A DNA stretch of 60,421 nucleotides from SAR202 cluster bacterium (GCA_016872495.1 VGZT01000009.1:1-60421), one strand, 5' to 3'. Shown: positions 1 to 10,322, counted from the first letter of the stretch. Numbers and translations: made by a program. The notes: a model not told the origin generated them from the sequence alone.

Positions 1-2
1 GC

Positions 3-416
3 GGTACCGCACCCGGGGGCAGTTCACTCCGTGCCACACCTGGCACCGCGAAAGTCGCCGGCATCGATGTGGCGGAGCACCCCAACGAAGTTCCCAGGCA
101 GCTCGTTTTGACGGTGCAGACACCCTCTCTCGATATCTTCTCGACCGGTCGCGAAACGTTGGAGTTGGCCGACCGGCTGTACCGAGTCCCCGCCCAGTAG
201 ATCAAGCGTAGGACCAATGAGTCGCTCGAACTCATGGGGCTGCCGGTCGATAAGAAGATGACCGGTCCCTGCCCGGGCGGCATGAAAGGTCGCCTCGACC
301 TCCCCAGCGCGATGGCCCGCACGCCCGAACTGCTGATCCTGGACGAGCCCACCGAAGGCCCCGACCCACAGAGCAGGCCCGCGCCCTGGGAAGAGCTTGC
401 CCGGGTCAACAAGGGT
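3..416 (+). pseudogene. 5' remnant of a DrrA-type ABC transporter ATPase
   Basis: Frame 3 reads as the middle of a drug/daunorubicin-type ABC ATPase: a 'GTAKVAGIDV' strand, a degraded Q-loop (VQTPSLD), 'GRETLELADRLY', then a TAG stop at 198-200, then 'IKRRTNESLELMGL', a damaged signature (CPGGMKGRLDL instead of SGGMKRRLDL) and an intact Walker B (LLILDEPTEG). Similarity ends near 416 at 'WEELARVNK', where the DNA turns AT-rich. The Walker A part lies left of the window. The in-frame stop and signature damage show it is dead. Its C-terminal end reappears at about 1891, so this is one gene split by an insertion with loss of about 100 codons. Confidence 0.75.
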
Positions 417-760
417 AAGAAAGGGCGGAAGAATTGGTTTCCTGACAAAATAGGCGCTGAGCTCGCTACGCATGTCACAGTACATCAGCCCAAGCGAATC
501 AACCAGCCATTGTTTTGCATCCAACGGAGTGACGCCTTTACAGCAAATACATTGACACATATCGTCAATGGGGTTTGCAAAGGGCCGGTTATTAGCCGCT
601 CAACGTCACATAGCGGCGAACGAACTGAACCTTCATATCCGGCAGCACGTGCGGTTAGCTAATTTTCGCTAATGGCATTCGCCAGACACAGCAATATGGC
701 TAGAACACAACGCTACAATGACTTACGTCCTGTTATGCTTAAATAGGAAGTTGCTTTGCT
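417..760. other. Junction segment, no gene recognised
   Basis: Composition changes from GC-rich to AT-rich within this stretch. Reading frames on both strands are open for short distances but none resembles a known family. No terminal inverted repeats or target duplications could be matched with the other boundary near 1870-1890. Confidence 0.5.
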
Positions 761-1630
761 TTAAATAGATTTGGAGACCACTATTTCTCGTCCGCGACAC
801 ATAAATCGTTTGAACATATTGTTATGTGAATATGAAATCCATCCCCTTGAAGCAAAATAAATGAGAGCAGCATGCGCATCCATACTCACAAACGCATCAT
901 CATCGGAGATGTGTTCATATTTCTGCCATAAACTAAAGTCGGGCTCAAGTTTCGAGTATTCAAGCGGCAGTTGACTTTTCGTTGAAAAGAGTTTGACTTC
1001 GCGAAGTAGCCTAGATGGCATAGAGCAAAGCATTCGGAAAAGCAGGTTATTTCTGATGGGAATAAGAAGCTTGCCTATTTTTTCTGAGAGCTGAAGCTCT
1101 GAATACGGGCGCTGCTCGAGTTTTTTTACTGTCCAAGTCCGGCAGTTCCAGGCAGGGTTCAAAACGGCGATCCCATTTGGTTTAAGTATTCTTTCGATTT
1201 CTTTAAAGGCATTTTCGACTTCTGGAATGTGCTCTAAGGCTGCGAAGGAAAAAATAAAATCGACCGATGATGATTCAATCGGCAAAGCTCTCGCATCGCC
1301 TTCAATAATATTTAGGTCTCGTCCATAAAGATCCTTTGCCAAAGCTACAGCTGTATTGGAATATTCAAATCCTTTCCAGCGGGGATGGCAAATGTTGAGA
1401 TGGCCAAGACCACAACCGATTTCAATGACTACAGCATCATCAGCGACTTCATGGATCTTGAGATATTTTTTTACAATATCCAGCTGTGCATCAGGCCTCT
1501 CCAATGTATTTTTTTGCTTGTCGAATGATCCGTAATCGTATCCATCGATCTTATATATATCAGAATAAAGCTGCTTTGTATCAATCTTATGGCTGTCGTT
1601 GGGGTTGGCGCTATTCTTGCTTTGTGTCAT
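761..1630 (-). CDS. Class I SAM-dependent methyltransferase
   Basis: A 289-residue protein with a Methyltransf_11-type Rossmann core. Motif I is 'VVIEIGCGLGHLN' (about residues 67-79), the acidic end of strand 2 is in 'FEYSNTAVALAKDLYG', motif II is 'IIEGDARALP', and the post-core strand is 'DFIFSFAALEHIPE'. The second half (about 165-289) is not a known substrate domain to me; such tails are seen in methyltransferases of surface-sugar or small-molecule pathways. The gene is much AT-richer than its surroundings and uses A/T-ending codons freely, so it is probably acquired. It lies inside a broken ABC exporter. The reading frame is intact with ATG start and TAA stop, so it is likely functional. 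Substrate unknown. Confidence 0.85.
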   Translation of the reverse strand: MTQSKNSANPNDSHKIDTKQLYSDIYKIDGYDYGSFDKQKNTLERPDAQLDIVKKYLKIHEVADDAVVIEIGCGLGHLNICHPRWKGFEYSNTAVALAKDLYGRDLNIIEGDARALPIESSSVDFIFSFAALEHIPEVENAFKEIERILKPNGIAVLNPAWNCRTWTVKKLEQRPYSELQLSEKIGKLLIPIRNNLLFRMLCSMPSRLLREVKLFSTKSQLPLEYSKLEPDFSLWQKYEHISDDDAFVSMDAHAALIYFASRGWISYSHNNMFKRFMCRGREIVVSKSI

Positions 1631-1890
1631 TGTCGACTCTTTTGATTAACGTTATGAGTCATTCTACGTGCGCAACGTGGCGACGCAAAGCACTATGCGT
1701 TTCGCCTCGTAAAGCGTGACCAAAAACCGGTAAAATCCAACAATCTCAATTGGTTACGTGAGGGTATGCTACTACAAAAACGAACGAGAAAGGCACGCAA
1801 AACTTACACACAGAAGGCCTGGTGCGCTGTAAGCCGCTTGAATGCTGTGTTTTTAAACTACGTAATTATTGAGTGGTAGTAGCGGTGCCG
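1631..1890. other. AT-rich right flank of the insertion
   Basis: No gene seen. Holds the upstream region of the minus-strand methyltransferase, and AT-rich DNA up to the point (about 1891) where ABC-ATPase similarity resumes. Confidence 0.5.
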
Positions 1891-2031
1891 GTGCCGAACG
1901 CAGGCGCGGCGATCCCTGCGATCCTCAGGTAGCTGGACGGTAATGGCGTGCGCAGCATAGGGCTGCAGATGAGTCATCCAAGCCTGGATGACGTCTTCGT
2001 GAATACACAGGGCGGCGGATTCGAGAAGAGG
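1891..2031 (+). pseudogene. 3' remnant of the DrrA-type ABC ATPase
   Basis: The frame reads 'AIPAILR', a TAG stop (1930-1932), 'LDGNGVRSIGLQM' and then 'PSLDDVFVNTQG', the characteristic C-terminal end of DrrA-like ATPases (RPSLDDVFLxLTG). This continues the gene broken at about 416. About 100 codons, covering the switch histidine and the start of the C-terminal domain, are missing, so the insertion came with a deletion. Confidence 0.7.
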
Positions 2032-2067
2032 CTGCCTGCCTACCCCTGGTCATGGGATGGCAGGCAC

Positions 2068-2495
2068 GGTGACATTGCCGCGCTTGCCTCCAAGGCCTAC
2101 TTCCTGGGCAGACGCACCCTGCGTCGCTTTCTTCGTGTGCCATCCAGTCGGATGCCGATCCTCGCGTTTCCGCTGAGCCAGCTACCTCGCTTACCTGGCG
2201 CCCGGCCAGGTCACGTTCACGGCCTGCATGGCGCTGGCCTGGTCGGCCTGTCGCCTGCTCGTCGAGTAACGGAATGGTTACCGCGACCGCATTCGTGCCG
2301 GAATCCCTGGTGCCGCGGTGGATCCAGATCTTCAACGATTGGAACCCGATCACCTACCCGTTCGAGGTGATCCGCTCCCTGGTGATCACGGGGTACGACC
2401 GGGACGCACCAGGCAAGGCGCTGCTGGCCATCGGGATCATGGGCTTGGGCCTGCAGGCGGCCCCACTCCGGGCCTTCCGGCGCCTGACCCGCTGA
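2068..2495 (+). pseudogene. Degenerate ABC-2 type permease (DrrB-like)
   Basis: Directly follows the ATPase relic. An N-terminal piece reads 'DIAALASKAYFLGRRTLRRF', typical of DrrB starts ('W..r.lr...R.P'). After a frame change the C-terminal piece (2274-2495) reads 'TATAFVPESLVPRW', then 'NPITYPFEVIRSLVITGY' and a final hydrophobic helix, which matches the conserved end of ABC-2 permeases. The central transmembrane helices are gone. With the ATPase pieces this is a dead two-gene exporter. Confidence 0.65.
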
Positions 2496-2552
2496 TCGGA
2501 TCACTCGCCAGGGCCCCTGAATCCTGCTGGCGGTGGTACGATTTTGAACGGT

Positions 2553-2627
2553 GCTGGGGTAGCTCAGCGGTAGAGCAACGGACTGAAAATCCGTGGGCCG
2601 CCAGTTCAAATCTGGCCCCCAGCACCA
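2553..2627 (+). tRNA. tRNA-Phe (anticodon GAA)
   Basis: Cloverleaf: acceptor GCTGGGG/CCCCAGC, D arm GCTC-AGCGGTA-GAGC, anticodon stem CGGAC with loop containing GAA, T arm GCCAG-TTCAAAT-CTGGC, discriminator A and an encoded CCA. A TACGAT hexamer at 2537-2542 could be its -10 box. Confidence 0.95.
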
Positions 2628-2644
2628 CTCTCACGGATACAAAA

Positions 2645-2767
2645 TCGGCCCTCGTATGACGCGAGGACGCGGGGGTCGGTGAGCCAGCGTGCAAGCAGCT
2701 GGAAGTCGTCCTCGCGGTTGCGCATCGGGCGAATCGCCAGCGGACCGTCGGGCGCCACGAAAGACGT
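2645..2767 (-). pseudogene. Truncated GNAT acetyltransferase (N-terminal piece)
   Basis: On the minus strand a frame reads 'LAIRPMRNREDDFQLLARW' followed by 'LTDPRVLASYEGRF', the start of AAC(6')-like GNAT acetyltransferases (LRPMxxxDFxLLxxWLxxPxVxxWY). The homology stops at about 2645, just before the tRNA-Phe gene, so only about 40 codons of the N terminus remain and the acetyl-CoA site is absent. A relic, not a gene. Confidence 0.55.
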
Positions 2768-2785
2768 CAACTTAGAATCTCTGGC

Positions 2786-3121
2786 GTGTGCAAGGGCATG
2801 ATCGGTCGGCTGCGGCGCCAGGAGACCGCCCGCGCGGTCCTTTCCCTTTCGTGGCGGGGCCGTTGGCGCCTGCTTCGTCGTGTCATGGGCGACCGGCGGG
2901 TGCCCATCTGCGCGAAGCTGATCATCCCTGCCCTGGTCCTTTACCTTCTCTCGCCGATCGACATCGTTCCCGATTTCATCCCGGTCCTGGGTTACCTCGA
3001 CGACCTCGTCGTCCTGACGCTTGCGGTGTGGGCCTTCTCTCGCCTGGCGCGGGCCTCGATCGTGCTGGAGCACACCGCGGCGCTACTTGCGGAATCGCAG
3101 GAGAACCGGCCGGACCCCTAG
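2786..3121 (+). CDS. DUF1232 (YkvA-like) small membrane protein
   Basis: 111 residues with the DUF1232 hallmark 'YLLSPIDIVPDFIPVLGYLD' (about residues 53-72), preceded and followed by hydrophobic stretches. The family is widespread and its function is unknown; members are thought to be small membrane-associated proteins. The start is GTG at 2786; an ATG four codons later (2798) is the alternative. The stop codon overlaps that of livF on the other strand (shared CTAG at 3118-3121), so the two genes converge without spacer. Confidence 0.8.
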   Translation: MCKGMIGRLRRQETARAVLSLSWRGRWRLLRRVMGDRRVPICAKLIIPALVLYLLSPIDIVPDFIPVLGYLDDLVVLTLAVWAFSRLARASIVLEHTAALLAESQENRPDP

Positions 3122-3831
3122 CCGACGCCCAGGTAGGCCTCCCTGACGGCGTCGTGCGCTTGCAGCTCGGCCGCGGTGCCGGATAGTACGACACGCCCCG
3201 TCTGCAGGACGTAGCCGCGGTCGGCGACCTGCAGGGCCATGCGGGCATTCTGCTCGACCAGAAGGATCGTGGTCCCCTGGGAGTGGAGCCGCCTGACCGT
3301 GTCGAAGATGGTGTCGACCAGCACCGGCGCGAGGCCCATCGAGGGCTCGTCCAGGAGCAGGACCTTGGGTCCCGCCATCAGGCCCCGTCCCATCGCGAGC
3401 ATCTGCTGCTCGCCGCCGCTGAGCGTCCCCGCCAGCTGCCCGCGCCGCTCACGCAGGCGCGGGAAGAGCTCGAACACCTGCTCGATGCGCCTCGGGATCT
3501 CGGCCTTCCCGCGCACCGTGAACCCGCCCATCTCGAGGTTTTCCAGCACGGTCAGCCTGGCGAACACGTGCCTGCCTTCGGGCACCTGCACGACCCCCCG
3601 CGACACGATCTGGTGCGGCGGCAGTGTCGAGAGGTCGATGCCTTCGAGCATGACCAGGCCCCGGTCCGGACGCAGCAGGCCGGAGATCGCGTTGAGGGTC
3701 GTTGTCTTGCCGGCGCCATTCGCCCCGATCAGCGTGACGATCTCGCGTTCGTTGACCTCGAGTTCGACCCCGTGCAGGGCCGCGATCTGGCCGTACGAGA
3801 CGTGGAGGTTGCGGACCTCGAGCAGCGCCAT
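3118..3831 (-). CDS. livF: Branched-chain amino acid ABC transporter ATPase LivF
   Basis: 237-residue ABC ATPase with Walker A 'GANGAGKTT' (about 36-44), signature 'LSGGEQQMLAMGRGLM', Walker B 'LLLDEPSMGLAP' and switch His replaced in the usual LivF manner ('LVEQNARMAL'). 'SMGLAP' after Walker B and 'EQNA' are LivF-specific. It is the last gene of the livK-H-M-G-F operon and overlaps livG by ATGA. It should power import of branched-chain or related amino acids together with LivG at the inner face of the membrane. Confidence 0.95.
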   Translation of the reverse strand: MALLEVRNLHVSYGQIAALHGVELEVNEREIVTLIGANGAGKTTTLNAISGLLRPDRGLVMLEGIDLSTLPPHQIVSRGVVQVPEGRHVFARLTVLENLEMGGFTVRGKAEIPRRIEQVFELFPRLRERRGQLAGTLSGGEQQMLAMGRGLMAGPKVLLLDEPSMGLAPVLVDTIFDTVRRLHSQGTTILLVEQNARMALQVADRGYVLQTGRVVLSGTAAELQAHDAVREAYLGVG

Positions 3832-4610
3832 CAGGCGCCACTCCGGCCGAGGTACGCCTCGATCACCTTCGGGTCGTTCTGGACCTCGGCCGGCGTGCCC
3901 TCGGAGATCTTCCTGCCGTAGTCGAGGACCGACACCCGGTCCGAGATCCCCATCACGACCCGCATCTGGTGTTCGATGAGCAGGATGGTGATCCCGAGGT
4001 CGTCCCGCAGGCGGCGAATCGAGTCCATCGTGTGCTGCGTCTCCATGGGGTTCATCCCGGCGGTCGGCTCGTCCAGCAGCAGCAGGCGAGGCCTGGTCGC
4101 CAGCGCCCGCGCTATTTCGAGGCGCCGCTGCATGCCGTACGGCAGGCCCCTGGCCATGTAGTCGCCCATCCCGCCGAGCCCCACGGCCTCCAGGAGGCGG
4201 TCGGCCTCCGAGCGCGCCTCATGCTCCTCAAGCCTCGTGCCCGGAAGGGCCAGAACTGCCCCGATCATTCCGGTCTTCAGGTGCGTGTGCTGAGCGATCA
4301 GGACGTTGACTAGCACGCTCAGCTCGGCGAAGAGGCGGATGTTCTGATAAGTCCTGGCCACGCCGAGCCGCACGATCTGATCTGGGGAGCGGCTTACCAG
4401 CGACCGGCCTTCCAGCAGGATCTCCCCTTCCTCGGGCCGCTCGAAGCCGGTGATGCAGTTGAAAAATGTGGTCTTCCCGGCGCCATTGGGGCCGATCACG
4501 CTGTGGATGGCGTGTCGTTCGACGTCGAGCGTCAGCTCCCCGAGCGCGGTGAGCCCCCCGAACCTCTTCGTCACCTTGATCGCCTGCAGTAGAGGCACCC
4601 GTGCGGGCAT
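3831..4610 (-). CDS. livG: Branched-chain amino acid ABC transporter ATPase LivG
   Basis: 259 residues. Walker A 'GPNGAGKTTFFN', the LivG-specific 'CITGFERPEEG' and 'GVARTYQNIRLF' Q-loop region, signature 'LPYGMQRRLEIARALA', Walker B 'LLLDEPTAGMNPMET' and H-loop 'LIEHQM'. Second ATPase of the operon; its start is one base after the livM stop. Partner of LivF, forming the nucleotide-binding heterodimer. Confidence 0.95.
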   Translation of the reverse strand: MPARVPLLQAIKVTKRFGGLTALGELTLDVERHAIHSVIGPNGAGKTTFFNCITGFERPEEGEILLEGRSLVSRSPDQIVRLGVARTYQNIRLFAELSVLVNVLIAQHTHLKTGMIGAVLALPGTRLEEHEARSEADRLLEAVGLGGMGDYMARGLPYGMQRRLEIARALATRPRLLLLDEPTAGMNPMETQHTMDSIRRLRDDLGITILLIEHQMRVVMGISDRVSVLDYGRKISEGTPAEVQNDPKVIEAYLGRSGA

Positions 4611-4611
4611 C

Positions 4612-6357
<1,746 letters not shown>

Positions 6358-6376
6358 GCCCGATTCGCCAGCATGG

Positions 6377-7468
6377 CTACGCCTTCTTCTGCACCAGGCG
6401 CTCGCCCAGTACGCCGGTGGGCCGGAAGATCAGCACCAGCACGAGCATCGCGAAGGCGATCGCGTCCTTCAGCTGGTACGGCGCCTTGATGCCGAAGCCG
6501 TCGAGGAACAGGATCGGACCCAGGGACTCGAAGATGCCGAGAAAGGCCCCGCCGATCATCGCCCCGGGGATGTTGCCGATCCCGCCCAGCACCGCCGCGG
6601 TGAACGCCTTGATCCCGGGGATGAAGCCCATGAAGAAGTGGACCTGCTTGAACATGAGGGCGAAGAGCACTCCGGCAAAGCCGGCTGCCAGGCCGCCGAT
6701 GACGAACGTGATCACGATCATGCGGTCGACGCTGATGCCCATCAGCGCGGCGGCGGCCTTGTCCTCGGAGACTGCCCGGATCGCCTTGCCGGTCTTCGTC
6801 TTCTGGATAAACAGGTACAGCACGGCCATCATGAGCGCCGCGGCGACGATTACGACGACCTGCAGGTGGAGGATGCGGAAGTCGCCCAGGCTCCATGAGC
6901 CCTCCAGGAAGCTCATGCGCGGGTACGCCTTGAACCCGGAGCCATAGAGTCCGCGGAACGCGTACTGCAGGAAGAACGAGGCGCCGATCGCCGTGATGAG
7001 GGCGACGAGACGGGGCGCGTTTCGGAGCGGGCGGTATGCGATCCGCTCGACGAGCACGGCGACCAGGGCAGAGGTGCCCATGGAGACTGCAAATATCATC
7101 GCCAGGCTGATGACCGGATAGCGCTCGATCCAGCCATTCTGGGCGAGGGTGAACGCCAGGAAGTAGGCCGTGTAGGCCCCCGACATGAAGACTTCGCCAT
7201 GGGCGAAATTGATCATCCGGAGGGTGCCGTACACCATCGTGTAACCGAGCGCGATGAGGGCGTAGACGCCGCCCTGGGCCAGCCCGAAAACGATGAAGTC
7301 GACCCACTGGCGGAACGAGTAGATGCCCAGGCGGAGGGTCGCGATCGAACCGGCGACGATGAAGATCAGGATCGCCCCTCCGACGATCCACATCAGCAGG
7401 TCGGCCACGTTGATCCGTGCCGACCATCGGCGGATGGCAGCGAGGGAAGTCGCAGGGCGTCCTGTCAT
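6377..7468 (-). CDS. livH: Branched-chain amino acid ABC transporter permease LivH
   Basis: 363-residue membrane protein of the LivH family: 'GLAQGGVYALIALGYTMVYG', 'INFAHGEVFMSGAY', 'GKAIRAVSEDKAAAALMGI' (cytoplasmic coupling loop) and 'IPGIKAFTAAVLGGIGNIPG'. It starts with an N-terminal helix at about 23-45. It pairs with LivM to form the channel. It is separated from livK by a strong hairpin (7493-7523), which may set its expression below that of the binding protein. Confidence 0.93.
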   Translation of the reverse strand: MTGRPATSLAAIRRWSARINVADLLMWIVGGAILIFIVAGSIATLRLGIYSFRQWVDFIVFGLAQGGVYALIALGYTMVYGTLRMINFAHGEVFMSGAYTAYFLAFTLAQNGWIERYPVISLAMIFAVSMGTSALVAVLVERIAYRPLRNAPRLVALITAIGASFFLQYAFRGLYGSGFKAYPRMSFLEGSWSLGDFRILHLQVVVIVAAALMMAVLYLFIQKTKTGKAIRAVSEDKAAAALMGISVDRMIVITFVIGGLAAGFAGVLFALMFKQVHFFMGFIPGIKAFTAAVLGGIGNIPGAMIGGAFLGIFESLGPILFLDGFGIKAPYQLKDAIAFAMLVLVLIFRPTGVLGERLVQKKA

Positions 7469-7492
7469 CTCACTCCCGTCGATGTAGATGCG

Positions 7493-7523
7493 AATACGCC
7501 GGGCCGTGGAGGCCCGGCGTATT
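7493..7523 (-). terminator. Hairpin between livK and livH (attenuator or processing site)
   Basis: Perfect 13-bp stem AATACGCCGGGCC / GGCCCGGCGTATT with a 5-base loop. No U-run follows in the minus-strand direction, so it is more likely a 3' stabiliser of livK mRNA or a partial terminator than a full stop. Confidence 0.6.
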
Positions 7524-7558
7524 CAACTTAGCTCCGCGACTGCGGCGGGTTGTTTCGC

Positions 7559-8803
7559 CTAGTACGGCTTCCAGATCGGAGTGTCAGGAACCTTCGCCTG
7601 CTTCACGTTGTCGGCCGAGTTCTGGTAGACCGCGATCTTGGGATCGGCGCAGTCGCCGTTCTTATCGCAGTTGATCTTGCCGGTGAGGCCCTGGTGGTCC
7701 TTGGTCGCGAAGAGGGCGTCCCGAAGCGCCTTCTGCGGGATGTAGAGCGACTTGTCGGGACCCTCCACGCCCACCTTCTCGATCGCCTTGAACATGATCA
7801 TCGCCGCGTCGTAGGCGTGAGCGTGGAAGGCGCTGACCGGGTCCTCGCCGTACTTGGCCTTGTGCTTGGCCTTGAAGTCGGCGTACCCACCCGCGAAGGC
7901 CGAGAAGTCCGGGCTGGAGTGGTAGACGCCGACCGCAGCGTCGCTGGCAGCCTTGAGGAAGTCGACCGCGAAGGTGCCGTCGGCGCTCATCAGCTTGACC
8001 TGCTCGAGGCCCGAGGTCTTCCGCGCCTGGGTGGTCACGTGGCCCCCGGCCGCGACGAAGATCGGGTAGTAGATGAGGTCAGGCTTGCCCGCCGCGATCT
8101 TGGTCAGCACCGGGCGCATGTCGGTGTCGGTCGGTGCAACCGCTTCCTGCGCGGTGATCTGGCCGCCCAGCTTCTTGAACTCGGCCGCAAAGACGGCCTG
8201 CAGCTGCTCTGCGTAAGGGCTCCCGTCGTGGATGGTGGCGACCTTCGACACCTTCAACTGCTCGCGTGCGAACTTCGCGGCGACTGCGCCCTGCACCTTG
8301 TCGTTGTGCGCGGTCCGCAGGTAGCCGGCGAAATCTGCGCTTCGGTCCGGGGCGGTAAGCGACGGAGCGGTGTTCGAAGGCGACACCATCACCTTGCCCG
8401 CTTTCGTGATCAGGGGCGCTGCCGCACGGGCGGCGCTCGAACACGAGGTCCCGACTACCCCCACTATCTGTGGGTTCGCAGCCAGCTTGGTGCCGGCCGC
8501 CTGGCCGCCCTCGGAGCTGCAGCCATCGTCCTCGGCCTGCAGCTGTATCGAGTGGCCCTTGATCGCCTTCCGGTCCGCGATGGCCAGCTCCACGCCGCGC
8601 TGCGAGTCGGTTCCCAGGTTGGCGTCGGCGCCAGAAATGACGAGCGCGCTGGCGATGCGGATCGGGTCTTTGGGACCGATCTTGATGACGCCGATCGGGT
8701 CGCTCGGCGGAGTGAAAGCCGTAGTGGACGCTCCCCCACCGCAGGCCACCGCCAGAACGGCCAGGACCATGATCAGAAGCCCAAGGAAACTGAAGCGCCG
8801 CAT
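7559..8803 (-). CDS. livK: LivK-type periplasmic amino-acid-binding lipoprotein
   Basis: 414 residues from ATG 8803, chosen over an upstream in-frame start because AGGAGG sits just before it and the N terminus then becomes a lipoprotein signal (lipobox LAVAC, lipidated Cys21). The mature part is a type I periplasmic-binding fold: 'PIRIASALVISGADANLGTD', 'GVVGTSCSSAARAAAPLI', 'VMVSPSNTAPSLT', 'VATIHDGSPYAEQL', and 'DLIYYPIFVAAGGHV'. First gene of livKHMGF. It binds branched-chain or other amino acids, amides or urea; the exact ligand is not readable. A Cys pair ('NCDKNGDCADP') near the C terminus may form a disulphide. Confidence 0.92.
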   Translation of the reverse strand: MRRFSFLGLLIMVLAVLAVACGGGASTTAFTPPSDPIGVIKIGPKDPIRIASALVISGADANLGTDSQRGVELAIADRKAIKGHSIQLQAEDDGCSSEGGQAAGTKLAANPQIVGVVGTSCSSAARAAAPLITKAGKVMVSPSNTAPSLTAPDRSADFAGYLRTAHNDKVQGAVAAKFAREQLKVSKVATIHDGSPYAEQLQAVFAAEFKKLGGQITAQEAVAPTDTDMRPVLTKIAAGKPDLIYYPIFVAAGGHVTTQARKTSGLEQVKLMSADGTFAVDFLKAASDAAVGVYHSSPDFSAFAGGYADFKAKHKAKYGEDPVSAFHAHAYDAAMIMFKAIEKVGVEGPDKSLYIPQKALRDALFATKDHQGLTGKINCDKNGDCADPKIAVYQNSADNVKQAKVPDTPIWKPY

Positions 8804-8902
8804 ACCCCCCTCCTGTCGGTAGAAAGTGGACGACGGAACAGGCAACCTCGGATTGTGGCGTTTCAGATTGTCGCCTGTCGCGCCCTCTCTGGATCCGGCG
8901 CG

Positions 8903-8931
8903 ATCTTACTAGCGCCCAAGCCCCGCCGCAA
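8903..8931 (-). promoter_or_regulatory. Candidate sigma-70 promoter of the liv operon
   Basis: Minus strand TTGCGG (8931-8926), 17-base spacer, TAAGAT (8908-8903), about 100 bases upstream of the livK start. Consensus match is good but untested. Confidence 0.45.
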
Positions 8932-9078
8932 CTTTGCAGCTACAACCTCCTCCTTTCTGAACGATTTCTTCTCCCTAAAACGATCATTCGCCGGAAACCG
9001 TCTTTCATATGGGCCAGGCTGGCGACCCCGAACGGGATCCATCCCCTGTGTGCAATACAGGGTGGAGCCGCTGCTGAA

Positions 9079-10130
9079 CAAAGCTGCGGTGGAGAACTGC
9101 ATCGCCCGGACCGACTATGGATCGCGTCCAGGACTGACCACTTATGAACGGGCAAGCTGCGGCAGCTCGAGCGGGAGGACAAGACGCTCCGGCGGGCGAA
9201 CCAGAGCCTGCAATCCGCCTCGGCTTTTCGCGCGGGAGATCAACCCGCGCCGGCCGGCGAGATGACCCTCTTCGTCGATGCCCACAGGGAACGTTTTGGG
9301 GTCGAGCCGATCTGCAGGGCGCTGCAGGCCGCTCCATCGACCTGCTGCGCCGCCAGGACGGGAGCGATGCCGGCGCGTCGCGTCCACGACGAGGCTCTGA
9401 AGGTGAAGCTGAGGCACGTCCATGCCGGGCACTTTGGCGTCTACGGGGCCCGCAAGCTGTGGCGGCCCGCTGCACGGTCGAGCGCCTGATGCGCGCGATA
9501 GGCTCCAGGGCGCGGTCCGCGAGAGGATCGTCCGTACCACGATGCCCAACGAGACGGCAGAGTGGCCGGCAGAGCTGCTCGAGCGCGACTTCAAGGCGCC
9601 CGTTCCCAACCGCCTGTGGGCGCCGACCTGACCTGCGTTGGTACCTGGTCTGGCTTTGCCTAAGTCTCGTTCGTGATCGATGCCTTCTACCGCTACATCG
9701 TAGGCTGGCAGGTGACGAAGTCGCTGCGGGCTGAGAGCACCCTGACCGCACTCGAGCAGGCACTGCGGGCGCGGGACCCGGCACCTGGCCTCGTCCATCG
9801 CTCGGACCATGGCGTCCAATATCTTGCGATCCGCGGCAACGAGCGGCTGTCTGAGGCAGGTGCGTTGACGTCGGTGGGGGAAGTCGTGGCGACTCCTACG
9901 GCAACGCGCGGGCCGAAACCCTCATCGGCTTGTTCAAGACCGAGCTCATGCGCCGGCGCGGCCCCTGGCGGGGCGTGGAAGACCTGGATTTGCGAACCTT
10001 GAATGAATCGACTGGTTCAAGAACCGTCGGCTCATGAGCACGCTCGAATACGTCCCGCCGCTGAGCATGAGGTCGGCTGGTGCCGTCCAACCGCCCCGGC
10101 GCTGGCAGGGAGCCAAAAAGCCGAGTCTCC
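9079..10130 (+). mobile_element. Decayed IS3-family transposase (orfA tail plus orfB)
   Basis: Several frames in succession give IS3-family pieces: an orfA-like end 'RPGLTT' and 'RQLEREDKTLRRANQSLQSA' (about 9115-9210), then orfB from 9262 'FVDAHRERFGVEPICRAL', 'HAGHFGVYGARKLWR', 'RCTVERLMRAIG', 'LLERDFKAPVPNRLW', the rve core 'VIDAFYRYIVGWQV', 'GLVHRSDHGVQYL', 'LIGLFKTELMRRRGPWRG', 'DWFKNRRLM' and 'PSLHESRAVQ'. At least four frameshifts and stops separate these, so it cannot encode transposase. The DDE parts can still be traced. Terminal repeats were not identified. Confidence 0.85.
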
Positions 10131-10322
10131 ATGAAAGCCGGGCGGTTCAATCTATTTCAGCGGTATCCCGGGTTGGCGATCGTTCTATTCTGTTGGCCCC
10201 GTTTCGGCTGCGATCGTGCAGCAGGCTTAGAGGCCGTCACCAAGCTCGCGGATTTCGTTCACGCAGGACGCACTCTCCTACCGAGTGCATGATTTCACAG
10301 GCGCCCTTGTTGCGACTCAGTC

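Noticed and set aside
24-560. Minus-strand frame of 178 codons at the window start
   Set aside because: It runs antisense through the ABC ATPase relic, and no segment resembles a protein family; the plus-strand homology explains the DNA.
7550-9265. Very long plus-strand frame over livK
   Set aside because: It is antisense to livK, which has clear homology, signal peptide and ribosome site; long antisense frames are common in high-GC DNA.
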